This document shows, in pieces, positions 19,301-28,749 of a stretch of 64,000 nucleotides of DNA. The translations under genes were made by a program, and so were the position numbers. The DNA comes from Carboxylicivirga fragile. GTDB taxonomy: Bacteria > Bacteroidota > Bacteroidia > Bacteroidales > Marinilabiliaceae. Each line of letters opens with the position of its first letter. Within the stretch, counting starts at the first letter, position 1. Where the stretch lies: contig JAFMVD010000010.1 of the NCBI GenBank assembly GCA_025499625.1, positions 62,001-126,000 of the forward strand, given 5' to 3'. The notes beneath the pieces were generated by a model. That model was not told where the DNA came from. It searched no databases and saw only the letters and a list, made by a program, of their open reading frames with translations.

Positions 19301-19864
19301 TTATCTCTTACCTGGTTTGATAGGGTATTTGTACATGATGTTTCGTGCCACGTAAGGTATCTTAGAGGCACGTTTTTTTGGATTTTCTTCAACGGTGTCG
19401 GAACCTACACCTTGCCAAATAAGTTGTTTCGATTGGCCATCAAAAACATCAACCACTAAGGTGCCAACATTGTAATCATATTCTTCAATAGTGGTGTAGG
19501 ATGTGCCCATACCCATTCCCCAACCCCAGCCATAACCGTAGCCATAGCCACCGCCAATGTGGGTTGTATAGGCATTCTTGCCTGTTTTTGCATCTACAAC
19601 AAGAAATAGCGAAACCACAATCTCCCCATTGTCTTCAACATATTTATAGCCTCTTTTTGTAAACTGCTCTAAAAATGCTTTCTCCCAACGGTCTCTTTCA
19701 AATTTGTTGACTATTTCATCGCTGTCTTCGTGCCACCCTAAGAAACTAAATGTTTGATGGGTGTTGAAATCAACTGAGTGGTCATAGTCTGTGGTGATAC
19801 TCATGCTATCGCAACCCATTAGTATTAAAGCTGCAATAAATGCTGTTGGAATTATTTTCTTCAT
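19301..19864 (-). CDS. DUF4136 lipoprotein
   Basis: 187 residues starting at MKKIIPTAF, with a lipobox LMGC (Cys17) after a hydrophobic stretch. An upstream in-frame Met 12 codons earlier is possible but would break the signal peptide. The mature protein follows the DUF4136 pattern: TTDYDHSVDFNTHQTFSF near the N terminus and LVVDVFDGQSKQLIWQG near the end. A Gly/Tyr/Trp/Met-rich segment (about 112-128) sits between them. Anchored in the envelope; function unknown. Single gene with its own terminator. Confidence 0.85.
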   Translation of the reverse strand: MKKIIPTAFIAALILMGCDSMSITTDYDHSVDFNTHQTFSFLGWHEDSDEIVNKFERDRWEKAFLEQFTKRGYKYVEDNGEIVVSLFLVVDAKTGKNAYTTHIGGGYGYGYGWGWGMGMGTSYTTIEEYDYNVGTLVVDVFDGQSKQLIWQGVGSDTVEENPKKRASKIPYVARNIMYKYPIKPGKR

Positions 19865-19975
19865 AATGTGTGTTTTTTTATTTGTTAGGTTAATTTGCAA
19901 ATATTAGTCCATTTTTTTAGAGTAGAAAATTCACGCTTGATCTTCTATGTTTAAAAATAAACTAAAAGAGTGATT

Positions 19976-20539
19976 TTAATTTAGGATTTCATTTATAGTT
20001 GCAGGAAAATGGGAGTATTCCAACTGATGCACCTTCTCAGCAACATCATCAGCGCAATCTTCTCTTGTTATACTGCATTTCACCTGTTTTATCACCTGGC
20101 CCTCGTCGTATTTGTCGTTAACGTAATGGATTGTTATTCCCGATTCCACTTCATTGTTTGCAACAACAGCCTTGTGCACATGCGATCCGTACATGCCCTT
20201 GCCTCCGTATTTTGGTAATAGGGCGGGATGTATATTAATTATCTGTTTTGGAAATGCTTCAACATACGCCTTTGGGATTAACCAAAGGAATCCGGCAAGT
20301 ACAATAAGGTCTGGTTTTAGAGTCTTTAATTCGTCTAAAACGGCAAGATTCTCCACAAACTCTTTTCGACTGAAAATTGAGCAGGGTAGTCCAAGTTTTC
20401 CGCAACGTTCAATAACATAGGCTTTTGGATTGTTTGTATAAACCTTGATTATTTCGACCGTTTCATTTTTTTTGAAATAATTAACAATGTTTTCGACATT
20501 AGAGCCTGAACCCGAAGCGAAAAGAACTATCTTTTTCAT
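19976..20539 (-). CDS. purN: Phosphoribosylglycinamide formyltransferase
   Basis: Transfers a formyl group from 10-formyl-THF to GAR in purine synthesis. The 187-residue protein has the phosphate loop ASGSGSNVE (8-16), the catalytic triad region INIHPALLPKY (Asn102, His104) and HYVNDKYDEG with Asp144. Length is typical. It diverges from acpP across 176 nt; a perfect -7 motif lies 43-50 nt upstream on its strand. Confidence 0.95.
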   Translation of the reverse strand: MKKIVLFASGSGSNVENIVNYFKKNETVEIIKVYTNNPKAYVIERCGKLGLPCSIFSRKEFVENLAVLDELKTLKPDLIVLAGFLWLIPKAYVEAFPKQIINIHPALLPKYGGKGMYGSHVHKAVVANNEVESGITIHYVNDKYDEGQVIKQVKCSITREDCADDVAEKVHQLEYSHFPATINEILN

Positions 20540-20581
20540 TATCTGTTATTTAAAGCTAGTGTTTTGATCTGATATTTTACA

Positions 20582-20589
20582 CAAAAATA
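20582..20589 (-). promoter_or_regulatory. Candidate -7 element for purN
   Basis: Reverse strand reads TATTTTTG, matching TAnnTTTG, 43 nt upstream of the purN start. The -33 element is unclear. Confidence 0.4.
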
Positions 20590-20629
20590 GGAAAAAACAT
20601 AGGTGAATTTGCATTTTTTTTACACGAAG

Positions 20630-20661
20630 TTTGAATTATTATCCACAAATGTATTTCTTTG
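20630..20661 (+). promoter_or_regulatory. Candidate promoter of acpP-fabF-rnc
   Basis: TTTG at 20630-20633 is followed after 20 nt by TTTCTTTG (20654-20661), one mismatch from TAnnTTTG. Spacing agrees with the Bacteroidota -33/-7 arrangement. The start codon is 54 nt further on. Confidence 0.5.
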
Positions 20662-20715
20662 CAAAGTTGTTTAAGAACATTTTATTAGTATTAATTTAAA
20701 AAAAAACTTAGAGCT

Positions 20716-20952
20716 ATGTCAGACATTGCATCAAGAGTAAAAGCAATCATCGTAGACAAGTTGGGAGTTGACGAAACTGAAGTTGCACCAGAAGCTAGCT
20801 TCACCAATGATTTGGGAGCTGACTCACTTGACACTGTAGAATTGATCATGGAATTTGAAAAGGAATTCAACATTGCTATTCCTGATGATCAAGCAGAGAA
20901 TATCGGAACTGTAGGTGATGCTATCTCTTACATCGAAGAAAACGCTAAGTAA
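20716..20952 (+). CDS. acpP: Acyl carrier protein
   Basis: Carries growing acyl chains on 4'-phosphopantetheine during fatty acid synthesis. The 78-residue acidic protein has the invariant [10 protein letters not shown] motif with the modified Ser37 and a normal helical-bundle pattern. fabF follows after 28 nt, the usual arrangement. Confidence 0.97.
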   Translation: MSDIASRVKAIIVDKLGVDETEVAPEASFTNDLGADSLDTVELIMEFEKEFNIAIPDDQAENIGTVGDAISYIEENAK

Positions 20953-20980
20953 GAACGAGTAGGATAACTTAAGAGTAGTT

Positions 20981-22228
20981 ATGGAGTTAAAAAGAGTAGT
21001 TGTTACGGGGCTTGGTGCCATTACACCACTAGGTAAGACAGTTGAAGAAACATGGACTAACCTAGTTAATGGAGTAAGTGGTTCTGCACCTATTGCTCGA
21101 TTTGACACCTCAAAGTTCAAAACTAAATTTGCGTGCGAGGTTAAAGACTATGATCCTAAAGAGTATTTTGATCGCAAAGAAGTCCGAAAATTAGACATCT
21201 ATGCTCAATTTGCTTTAATTGCTGCCGATCAGGCTGTTGCTGATGCAGAGCTTGACTCAGAAGGCATTGACCAAAATGAGGTTGGTGTTATTTGGGGTAC
21301 AGGAATTGGAGGTATCAAAACGTTTTTAGATGAAGCGGTGGATTATGCAAAAGGGGACGGAACTCCGCGTTTAAGCCCTTTTTTCATTCCGAAAATGATT
21401 GCTGATATTGCCCCTGGTCATATTTCTATGAAATATGGTTACAGAGGTCCTAATTTCGGTACCGTTTCGGCCTGTGCTTCATCAACCAACGCAATTGGCG
21501 AGGCGTATAATTTAATACGTCTTGGTAAAGCAAATGCATTTGTTACTGGAGGTTCTGAAGCTGCAATTAATGAAGCCGGTGTGGGTGGATTTAACTCTAT
21601 GCAAGCTTTGTCAACACGTAACGACGATCCACAAACTGCATCCCGTCCATTTGATAAAGGGCGTGACGGTTTTGTGATGGGCGAAGGTGGTGTTTCATTA
21701 ATTCTTGAAGAATATGAGCACGCTGTTGCACGTGGGGCGAAAATCTACTGTGAAGTAGTTGGAGCTGGCATGACTGCAGACGCACATCATCTTACTGCAC
21801 CACATCCTGAAGGATTGGGAGCAAAACGAGTTATGGTAAATGCGCTGAAGGACAATGGCATTGATCCATCCGAAGTAGACTATATTAATGTTCATGGTAC
21901 CTCAACACCTCTAGGAGATATTGCGGAAACCAAAGCTATTAAAGAAGTTTTCGGTGATCATGCTTATAAATTGAACATCAGCTCAACAAAATCCATGACT
22001 GGACACCTGCTTGGTGCTGCCGGGGCAATTGAGTCCATGGCATGTATCTTAGCCATTAACAATGATATTGTACCGCCTACTATTAATCACTTTGAAGACG
22101 ATCCTGATATTGACAATAAGCTCAATTTCACTTTTCATAAAGCGCAGGAACGTAAGGTAAAAGTGGCTTTGTCCAATACATTTGGATTTGGTGGTCACAA
22201 TGCATCTGTGGTATTTAAAGCATTGTAA
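20981..22228 (+). CDS. fabF: 3-oxoacyl-[acyl-carrier-protein] synthase II
   Basis: Condenses malonyl-ACP with acyl-ACP in chain elongation. 415 residues with the thiolase fold; the active-site Cys is in VSACASS, and the two catalytic His are in NVHGTSTPLGD and SMTGHLLGAAG. The C-terminal NTFGFGGHNAS motif is intact. It sits between acpP and rnc. Confidence 0.97.
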   Translation: MELKRVVVTGLGAITPLGKTVEETWTNLVNGVSGSAPIARFDTSKFKTKFACEVKDYDPKEYFDRKEVRKLDIYAQFALIAADQAVADAELDSEGIDQNEVGVIWGTGIGGIKTFLDEAVDYAKGDGTPRLSPFFIPKMIADIAPGHISMKYGYRGPNFGTVSACASSTNAIGEAYNLIRLGKANAFVTGGSEAAINEAGVGGFNSMQALSTRNDDPQTASRPFDKGRDGFVMGEGGVSLILEEYEHAVARGAKIYCEVVGAGMTADAHHLTAPHPEGLGAKRVMVNALKDNGIDPSEVDYINVHGTSTPLGDIAETKAIKEVFGDHAYKLNISSTKSMTGHLLGAAGAIESMACILAINNDIVPPTINHFEDDPDIDNKLNFTFHKAQERKVKVALSNTFGFGGHNASVVFKAL

Positions 22229-22238
22229 AAAAGTAGTT

Positions 22239-22970
22239 TTGAGTAAAACACTTTTGCACATTATAAAACTTCTTCCTTTTAAAGGGAAGAAGTTTTATGG
22301 TTTTATATGGAGCCTAACAGGAATTAGGCCAAAGCGTATGGATGTTTATCGGCTTGCTTTTGCCCATAAATCAGCCATGCAAAAGTCAAAGAGAAAAGAA
22401 CTTTTAAATAATGAGCGCCTCGAGTTTTTAGGTGATGCGGTTTTAGGTGCAGTAGTTGCCGAAGAACTGTACAATAAATTTCCTCATAAGAATGAAGGAT
22501 TTCTTACCAAAACACGATCTCGAATAGTAAATCGTTCTTTATTAAATAATATTGCCTTGCAAATGCACCTCGATAAGTGGGTGAAAACACAGGCGCAAAT
22601 TGATGTGGCACACACAAGCATATTAGGAGATGCACTCGAAGCCCTTATTGGTGCCCTTTATGTTGACCGTGGTTATGGTGCATGTCGTCGGTTTATTACG
22701 CGACGTTTAATTCCAAAGTACATCAATCTGCAAAGAGTTGCTCGAAAAGATACCAATTACAAATCCTTGCTAATTGAATGGGGGCAGAAGAATAAGGCCG
22801 ATGTTCAATTCATTACCGAAGAACAACATGATGCGGATGGCCTGGCTACACGATTTCATGCTAAGATTTTAGTCAATGAAAACTATTCTGGTCAAGGCGA
22901 GGGGCTTTCCAAGAAAGAAGCACAACAGCATGCGGCCCATCAGGCATTATTAAAAATAGATACTCCGTAA
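22239..22970 (+). CDS. rnc: Ribonuclease III
   Basis: Cleaves double-stranded RNA in rRNA and mRNA maturation. The catalytic signature NERLEFLGDAVLG and downstream acidic GDALEALIGA mark the RNase III domain, followed by a double-stranded RNA-binding domain (about the last 70 residues, ending KKEAQQHAAHQALLKI). In-frame ATGs occur only inside fabF (22182, 22200). A TTG at 22239, 10 nt after the fabF stop, gives a 243-residue protein of typical length and was preferred. If the upstream ATG is used, the two genes overlap. Confidence 0.9.
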   Translation: MSKTLLHIIKLLPFKGKKFYGFIWSLTGIRPKRMDVYRLAFAHKSAMQKSKRKELLNNERLEFLGDAVLGAVVAEELYNKFPHKNEGFLTKTRSRIVNRSLLNNIALQMHLDKWVKTQAQIDVAHTSILGDALEALIGALYVDRGYGACRRFITRRLIPKYINLQRVARKDTNYKSLLIEWGQKNKADVQFITEEQHDADGLATRFHAKILVNENYSGQGEGLSKKEAQQHAAHQALLKIDTP

Positions 22971-23272
22971 TTATTCAGTATTCCTTCACGTATCTACCTA
23001 ATTTATCACACTATTACGGGGATTTTAATTTCAATTAGGAGTTGTTTAAGCGAGAGATTCTGGCGCAGATTAGTTTGACATAGCTCTTGATTCAAGGAAA
23101 ATTATTACATTCACATGAACTTCATGAATGGAAAAGGGTTTTACGTATTAGGCGGTGAATTATTTTAGCTTGAAGCGGCGGTATTGGCCTATAAATGAAT
23201 AAAGTGAAATAAAACGCTGTTAATTAATGTTAAACGGCTCAATTAATTAAGTTAGCCTGCTATTTTTGTTTT
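22971..23272 (+). promoter_or_regulatory. Spacer with candidate rprXY promoter
   Basis: No gene is seen in these 302 nt. The end holds a perfect -7 match, TATTTTTG at 23261-23268, only 4 nt before the kinase ATG, implying a very short or absent leader. Two copies of the palindrome TTAATTAA (23220-23227 and 23243-23250) lie just upstream and could be regulator sites. Confidence 0.4.
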
Positions 23273-24829
23273 ATGAGTAAAAAGTTTATTCTTGCATTAA
23301 CTATTGTAATGGCCATTGCCCTGATTGGATTAACCTACATCCAAACGCTGTGGATTATGAGTGCGACAAAACTTAAGGAGGAGCACTTTGATCAATTGGT
23401 CAGTCTTGGTATGGATGAGGTAATAAATCGCCTCGAACAGGATGAATTGAGTCTTTTAACTCGAAACTCTTTAACCAGTGCTGGTACGAGCAAACTGCCT
23501 CCAAATCTTCGTCCGGATAATAAGTATTTTAATCGTAATCAGAATGAGGATCTTTTTGCAGCTGAAGAGGGTTTAAATATTTCTTTAAATCTAAATTTAT
23601 CAACGCGTCAATATAGTTATTCAACGTATCAGCATGATTCATTGGCTATTTTCAGAGGTCGAGGATCCTTAAGTTCTTATGGAAGAACAGATCCTCTATC
23701 AGGCGCAATGCGAGCTATTCAAAATGAAATCCGTGAGCGGATGGATGCCAATAGGAATGAAATGATTAAAACATATCTTCAGGATATTCCCATTGAAAAG
23801 CGAATTGATAATTTACGATTGCAGCAATACTTTTTTCAGATATTTGAAGATAAGGGTATTCCTTTTTTATATGAGTTTGCCATCGTAAATTCGAAGAGTG
23901 AAACGGTTTTTCAGACCGAAAACTTTGATGCGGAGGGAGCTAATAAACTATATCAGAAGCGTCTTTTTCCTAAAGATATACATGCGAAAGCCAATTACGT
24001 TTATGTGCATTTTACTCAAAAACCGAATCCTTTGCTTGAATCCTTGGGGTTGGTAATTCCGTCAGCAGCTTTTACCTTGATAATGATATTTTTATCAATC
24101 ATTACCATCATAATTATTGTCCGTCAAAAACGATTGGATCAGATAAAGAATGATTTTATCAACAACATGACGCATGAGTTTAAGACACCCATATCAACTA
24201 TCTCTTTAGCATCTCAAATGCTTAAGGATGGAAGCGTTACAAAAACGCCAAAAACCCTTCAGCACATATCTAGTGTAATACAGGATGAGAGTAAGCGTCT
24301 GAGTTTTCAAGTAGAGAAAGTTTTGCAGATGGCCATTTTTGAAAAAGGTAAATCTGGCTTGAAATTGAAGAAAGTGCATGCCAATGATGTGATACATCAT
24401 GTGACAAATAATTTCAGAATTAAGGTTGAAAATAAACAAGGAAAGATAATTGAGCGCTTAGAAGCAAAAAATAGTATTATATTCGTTGATGAGGTGCATT
24501 TTACGAATGTTATTTATAACTTGCTTGACAATGCTGTTAAATACCGAATGGGGGCACCGGTACTATATGTTAAAACATGGAATAAAAACAATGGTATAGT
24601 TATATCTGTTAAGGATAATGGCATGGGTATATCAAAGGATAACCTAAAAAGAATTTTTGAGAAGTTTTATCGTGTTCCAACTGGAAATGTTCATGATGTT
24701 AAAGGTTTTGGTCTTGGCTTAGCTTATGTGAAGAAGATAATCGAAGATCATGATGGACAAATATCAGTAGAGAGTGAACTTGAAGTTGGCACAAAATTTG
24801 AAATATTCCTACCTCTAAAAAATAATTAA
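23273..24829 (+). CDS. rprX: Sensor histidine kinase, RprX-like
   Basis: 518 residues with membrane segments at about 5-28 and 262-283 flanking a periplasmic sensor of about 230 residues. Then comes a HisKA domain with H-box NNMTHEFKTPIS (His301) and HATPase motifs LLDNAVKYR, DNGMGIS and GFGLGLAYVKK. Architecture and linkage to an OmpR-type regulator 3 nt downstream match RprX of Bacteroides. Ligand unknown. The gene name is by similarity of architecture. Confidence 0.88.
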   Translation: MSKKFILALTIVMAIALIGLTYIQTLWIMSATKLKEEHFDQLVSLGMDEVINRLEQDELSLLTRNSLTSAGTSKLPPNLRPDNKYFNRNQNEDLFAAEEGLNISLNLNLSTRQYSYSTYQHDSLAIFRGRGSLSSYGRTDPLSGAMRAIQNEIRERMDANRNEMIKTYLQDIPIEKRIDNLRLQQYFFQIFEDKGIPFLYEFAIVNSKSETVFQTENFDAEGANKLYQKRLFPKDIHAKANYVYVHFTQKPNPLLESLGLVIPSAAFTLIMIFLSIITIIIIVRQKRLDQIKNDFINNMTHEFKTPISTISLASQMLKDGSVTKTPKTLQHISSVIQDESKRLSFQVEKVLQMAIFEKGKSGLKLKKVHANDVIHHVTNNFRIKVENKQGKIIERLEAKNSIIFVDEVHFTNVIYNLLDNAVKYRMGAPVLYVKTWNKNNGIVISVKDNGMGISKDNLKRIFEKFYRVPTGNVHDVKGFGLGLAYVKKIIEDHDGQISVESELEVGTKFEIFLPLKNN

Positions 24830-24832
24830 CGA

Positions 24833-25516
24833 ATGGAAAAAGAATATAGAATACTCCTATGCGAAGATGATGAGAACCTAGGAATGCTTTTACGTGAATA
24901 CTTGGAAGCAAAAGGTTTAAAAACTGATTTATTGCCTGATGGCGAAGAAGGCTATAAAGCATTTATGGCTAATAAATACGATATCTGTATTTTAGATGTC
25001 ATGATGCCAAAAAAAGATGGCTTTTCTTTGGCCAAGGATATTCGTATGGTTAATGCTGATGTGCCTATTGTTTTCTTAACGGCAAAATCGTTAAAAGAAG
25101 ATATTTTCCAGGGGTTTAAAATTGGAGCTGACGATTACTTGACCAAGCCGTTTAGTATGGAAGAATTATTGTTCCGTATCGAAGCTATTTTGCGAAGAAC
25201 AAAAGGTGGAAATGCTGCTCAAGAATTCTATCAGTTAGGAAAGTATAAGTTTGATACACAAAAGCAACAATTATTATACGATGATGCGGTTATCAAACTA
25301 ACAACTAAGGAATCGGAGTTATTAAAATTGCTTTGTACGAATGCCAATAAGGTACTTGAGCGTAATTTTGCGCTTAAGACCATTTGGGTAGATGATAATT
25401 ATTTCAATGCACGTAGTATGGATGTTTATATTACGAAGCTTAGAAAGCACCTTAAAGATGAACCAAGTGTGGAGATTATTAATGTGCATGGAAAAGGATA
25501 TAAGTTGGTAATGTAA
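24833..25516 (+). CDS. rprY: OmpR-family response regulator, RprY-like
   Basis: 227 residues: receiver domain (acidic EDD 11-13, phospho-accepting Asp55 in ILDVMMPKKDG, Lys in LTKPF) and a C-terminal winged-helix DNA-binding domain (about 130-225) with RSMDVYITKLRKHL. Starts 3 nt after the kinase gene, so the two are translated from one message. A terminator follows. RprY in Bacteroides-related species is tied to stress and sodium responses; the regulon here is unknown. Confidence 0.92.
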   Translation: MEKEYRILLCEDDENLGMLLREYLEAKGLKTDLLPDGEEGYKAFMANKYDICILDVMMPKKDGFSLAKDIRMVNADVPIVFLTAKSLKEDIFQGFKIGADDYLTKPFSMEELLFRIEAILRRTKGGNAAQEFYQLGKYKFDTQKQQLLYDDAVIKLTTKESELLKLLCTNANKVLERNFALKTIWVDDNYFNARSMDVYITKLRKHLKDEPSVEIINVHGKGYKLVM

Positions 25517-25542
25517 GTATTACTAAGCAAAATTATTTTTTG

Positions 25543-25570
25543 AACCGCTGCATTATTGTAGCGGTTTTTT
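25543..25570 (+). terminator. Intrinsic terminator of rprXY
   Basis: A 10-bp stem, AACCGCTGCA pairing with TGTAGCGGTT (one G-U), with a 4-nt loop and a T run. Confidence 0.88.
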
Positions 25571-25628
25571 GTTTAAATAAAGCTATTTCGTTAACATTGC
25601 TTGTGCAGTAAGAATAATAAAGATTTGA

Positions 25629-26609
25629 ATGGATAATTTCAGGACAGAGATTGAGCCTACACCTAGTGATTCAAAATTAAGTTACGATGCTCATATGTTT
25701 TTCATGGGTAGTTGTTTTGCAACGAATATTGGAGCGTATTTTCAGCAGACTCAATTTAATGCCTTAGTTAATCCATTTGGAGTATTATATAATCCATTTT
25801 CTATAGCTAATGCTCTAGATCGAATGATGGATGAGGATGGACAGTATAAGAAGAGTGATTTGTCGTTTAACAATGGTCTTTGGCAAAGTTTTGATCACCA
25901 TGGTCAGTTTAATGAGGTAGATGCTGATGCATGCTTAAATGGTATTAATGAGAGTCTTTTGATAGGGCATGACTTTTTGAAAAAAGCAAATATTCTGTTT
26001 ATTACCTTTGGTACGGCTTGGGTGTATCAATTGGCCGAGAGTGAAAAAATAGTTTCCAATTGTCATAAATTCCCGGCTTCGCATTTTAACCGTTTTTTAT
26101 CTAAGGTAGATGATATTGTTGGGCTGTATGAAAGACTTGTGTTAAGATTAAAAGAATTTAACCCATCAATTAAGATTGTATTAACAATTAGTCCTGTTAG
26201 GCATTGGAAGGATGGGGCACATGGTAATCAATTAAGCAAGTCGATATTGCACCTGGCAGCTGATAGTTTAGTCAATCGATTCGATAATATCACCTATTTT
26301 CCTGCCTACGAACTATTGTTAGATGATTTACGAGATTATCGTTTTTATGCCGATGATTTATTGCATCCGTCGAAATTAGCCATTGAGTATATCAAGAATA
26401 AATATATTGAGGCATGGCTTGATGATGATGCAAAACAATTTATAAAGAGAATTAGCAAACTGAATAAAGCGCTAGCTCATCGGCCATTTAATAAATCTAC
26501 CGAGGCTTATTCGCAATTTATTAAAAAAACAGCCACTCAATTAAAGTCATTACAAAAAGAATATTCGAATATTTCTTTGAATAAAATGACTGATTATCTC
26601 CCTGAATAA
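25629..26609 (+). CDS. GSCFA domain protein
   Basis: 326 residues. The N terminus contains the family-naming motif GSCFATNIGAYF, followed by NPFGVLYNP and ITFGTAWVY, and later LTISPVRHWKDG and DDLLHPSKLA. These resemble the block structure of SGNH/GDSL hydrolases (Ser in GSC, Asp-x-x-His near the end: DLLHPS), so an acyl-esterase-like activity is plausible but unproven. The protein lacks a signal peptide. It stands 58 nt after the rprXY terminator and 200 nt before the glycogen operon. Confidence 0.85.
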   Translation: MDNFRTEIEPTPSDSKLSYDAHMFFMGSCFATNIGAYFQQTQFNALVNPFGVLYNPFSIANALDRMMDEDGQYKKSDLSFNNGLWQSFDHHGQFNEVDADACLNGINESLLIGHDFLKKANILFITFGTAWVYQLAESEKIVSNCHKFPASHFNRFLSKVDDIVGLYERLVLRLKEFNPSIKIVLTISPVRHWKDGAHGNQLSKSILHLAADSLVNRFDNITYFPAYELLLDDLRDYRFYADDLLHPSKLAIEYIKNKYIEAWLDDDAKQFIKRISKLNKALAHRPFNKSTEAYSQFIKKTATQLKSLQKEYSNISLNKMTDYLPE

Positions 26610-26810
26610 ATTACGATTCGAAGGTAATGATGTAAAATAAATGTTAATTTCCTGCAAAGTTGATTTGTTTTACAATGATTATTCATAAATTGCGAATGCA
26701 AGTACCAATTAGCAGAATATACTTTAATTGGTAACCTTTAAATTCTTTTCGATTTCAAGTTGAACTTTCCCAAAAAGGGAGTTAACTTTTTGTACCTAAT
26801 ATTTTAGTTT

Positions 26811-28739
26811 ATGAGTATTGAACATTTGGATAAAACCCGATTGATCAATCTGGAGTATTCGCTTTTTAAAGAGGTGCTTAGAACCAATAGAGCTGGAGCC
26901 TACTCGAGTAGCTCTATAATTGGCTGTAATACTAGGAAGTATCACGGCTTGCTGGTTGCTCCTATTGAAGAATTGGATAATGAAAGACACGTTTTATTGT
27001 CTTCACTTGATGTATCTGTGGTACAACATAACAAGTCGTTTAACCTTGGAATTCATAAGTATGGGGGTAGCCATTATGAGCCTAAAGGGCATAAGTATAT
27101 GCGCGATTATGAGTTGTATCCTATTCCAAAAGCAACTTATCGCGTTGGTGGAGTTGTGTTGAAGCAAGAGCTTGTATTGGTTGAGCAAACATCGCAAGTG
27201 TTACTTCGCTATACTTTATTGGAGGCTAAGTCAGAGACTAAATTGCGATTAAAACCATTTCTGGCATTTCGACATATTCATGATTTAACGCGTCAGAATC
27301 TAAATGCTAATACACGTTATGCTTCGGTTGATAATGGTATTAGTTTGTGTCTTTACAAGGGTTTTCCTAGTTTATTTATGCAAGTGAGTAGTGATAACGA
27401 ATTTGTTGCTAATCCGGATTGGTACAGAGATATTGAATATTTAAAGGAAGAACATAGGGGCTATAATTTTGTTGAAGATTTGTATGTGCCTGGGTATTTT
27501 GAATTTGATATAAGTAAAGGTGAAAGCATCGTATTTGCTGCTGGAACTGAAATGTCAGCTGTTAAAGGTTTGAAGGCTAAATTTACGAGAGAAGCTAAGA
27601 AAAGAGTGCCTCGTAATGGTTTGCTAAATAATTTACTTAATGCTGCCCAGCAATTTATTATTTGTAATGGTAAAGAGTGCAAGTTGATGGCGGGTTACCA
27701 TTGGTATGGGCCGCGTTTGCGCGATACACTAGTAGCTTTACCAGGTCTTACAGTGTTTCAGGAGGATAAATCAAATTTCGCTGCCATTCTCGATAGTGCA
27801 GTAAAGGATATTAAAAAAGAGTATCTCGAAAATGATTTGTTTGCTGCGAAAGATATTGATGTGCCATTGTGGTTGTTTTGGACACTCCAAAAGTGCATAG
27901 ACTATTGCGGAGTGGCTGATTTATGGGAACAATTTGGGCCAGTATTAAAAGACATTTTAAATCTATATAGAAACTTACAAACTGAGCAATGTCATTTAAC
28001 TAGCAAAGGACTCATTTACGCTAAAGTTGAAAATGTGCCTTTAACCTGGATGAATGCTATTGTAGATAATCAACCGATAACGCCGCGTTACGGCATGCCA
28101 GTTGAGGTAAATGCCTTATGGTACAATGCTTTGATGTTTTCTTTAGATCTTGCCAAAGCCAACGGGGATTCAAACTTTGTTGATGAATGGCAAGCTCTAG
28201 CCGAGAGTGTTGGTAAAGCCTTTATTCAAACTTATTGGATGGAAGATGTAGCGTATCTAAAGGATAGTGTTGATGGAGATAGCTGGGAGATGGAGATTCG
28301 TCCGAACCAGATTATTGCAACTGCCTTACCTTATTCTCCATTGAATTTGGATCAAAAGAAAGCGATAGTTGATGTGGTTAAAAAAGAATTGTTGACGCCA
28401 AAAGGTATCCGAAGCTTATCGCCACAAGATCCAAAATATAAAGGTGTTATGGAGGGCGATGTTAGGCAAAGAGACCTTTCGTTGCATCAGGGAACTGTTT
28501 TCCCATGGTTAGTTTCATTCTTCATTGATACTTACTTATTTGTTCATAAGCGTGGAGGCTTGACTTTTGTACAACGCTTATTGGAAGAGTATGAAAGGGA
28601 ATTAGGAGAACATTGCTTAGGGACGATATCAGAAGCTTATAATGGGAATCCGCCACATACCGCTAAGGGTTCGGTGTCAATGGCTTGGAATGTTGCGGGG
28701 ATTTTGAGAGTGCTAAAAGAATTAGAAACTTACGAATAA
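26811..28739 (+). CDS. Glycogen debranching enzyme (amylo-alpha-1,6-glucosidase type)
   Basis: 642 residues. The N-terminal domain (about 20-260, NRAGAYSSSSIIGCNTRKYHG) matches the bacterial GDE N-domain. The C-terminal (alpha/alpha)6 domain of GH133 includes YHWYGPRLRDTLVALPGL, IRPNQIIATALPYSP, LSLHQGTVFPWL and ISEAYNGNPPHTAKGS, where the Glu is the likely catalytic acid. It should remove alpha-1,6-linked glucose at branch stubs. First gene of a five-gene glycogen operon; the next gene starts 10 nt later. Upstream lies TAACTTTTTG at 26783-26792, a possible variant -7 element. Confidence 0.9.
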   Translation: MSIEHLDKTRLINLEYSLFKEVLRTNRAGAYSSSSIIGCNTRKYHGLLVAPIEELDNERHVLLSSLDVSVVQHNKSFNLGIHKYGGSHYEPKGHKYMRDYELYPIPKATYRVGGVVLKQELVLVEQTSQVLLRYTLLEAKSETKLRLKPFLAFRHIHDLTRQNLNANTRYASVDNGISLCLYKGFPSLFMQVSSDNEFVANPDWYRDIEYLKEEHRGYNFVEDLYVPGYFEFDISKGESIVFAAGTEMSAVKGLKAKFTREAKKRVPRNGLLNNLLNAAQQFIICNGKECKLMAGYHWYGPRLRDTLVALPGLTVFQEDKSNFAAILDSAVKDIKKEYLENDLFAAKDIDVPLWLFWTLQKCIDYCGVADLWEQFGPVLKDILNLYRNLQTEQCHLTSKGLIYAKVENVPLTWMNAIVDNQPITPRYGMPVEVNALWYNALMFSLDLAKANGDSNFVDEWQALAESVGKAFIQTYWMEDVAYLKDSVDGDSWEMEIRPNQIIATALPYSPLNLDQKKAIVDVVKKELLTPKGIRSLSPQDPKYKGVMEGDVRQRDLSLHQGTVFPWLVSFFIDTYLFVHKRGGLTFVQRLLEEYERELGEHCLGTISEAYNGNPPHTAKGSVSMAWNVAGILRVLKELETYE

Positions 28740-28749
28740 AATTACTTCT

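Noticed and set aside
23115-23168. 17-codon frame MNFMNGKGFYVLGGELF
   Set aside because: Too short, no ribosome-binding signal and no hydrophobic or motif character.
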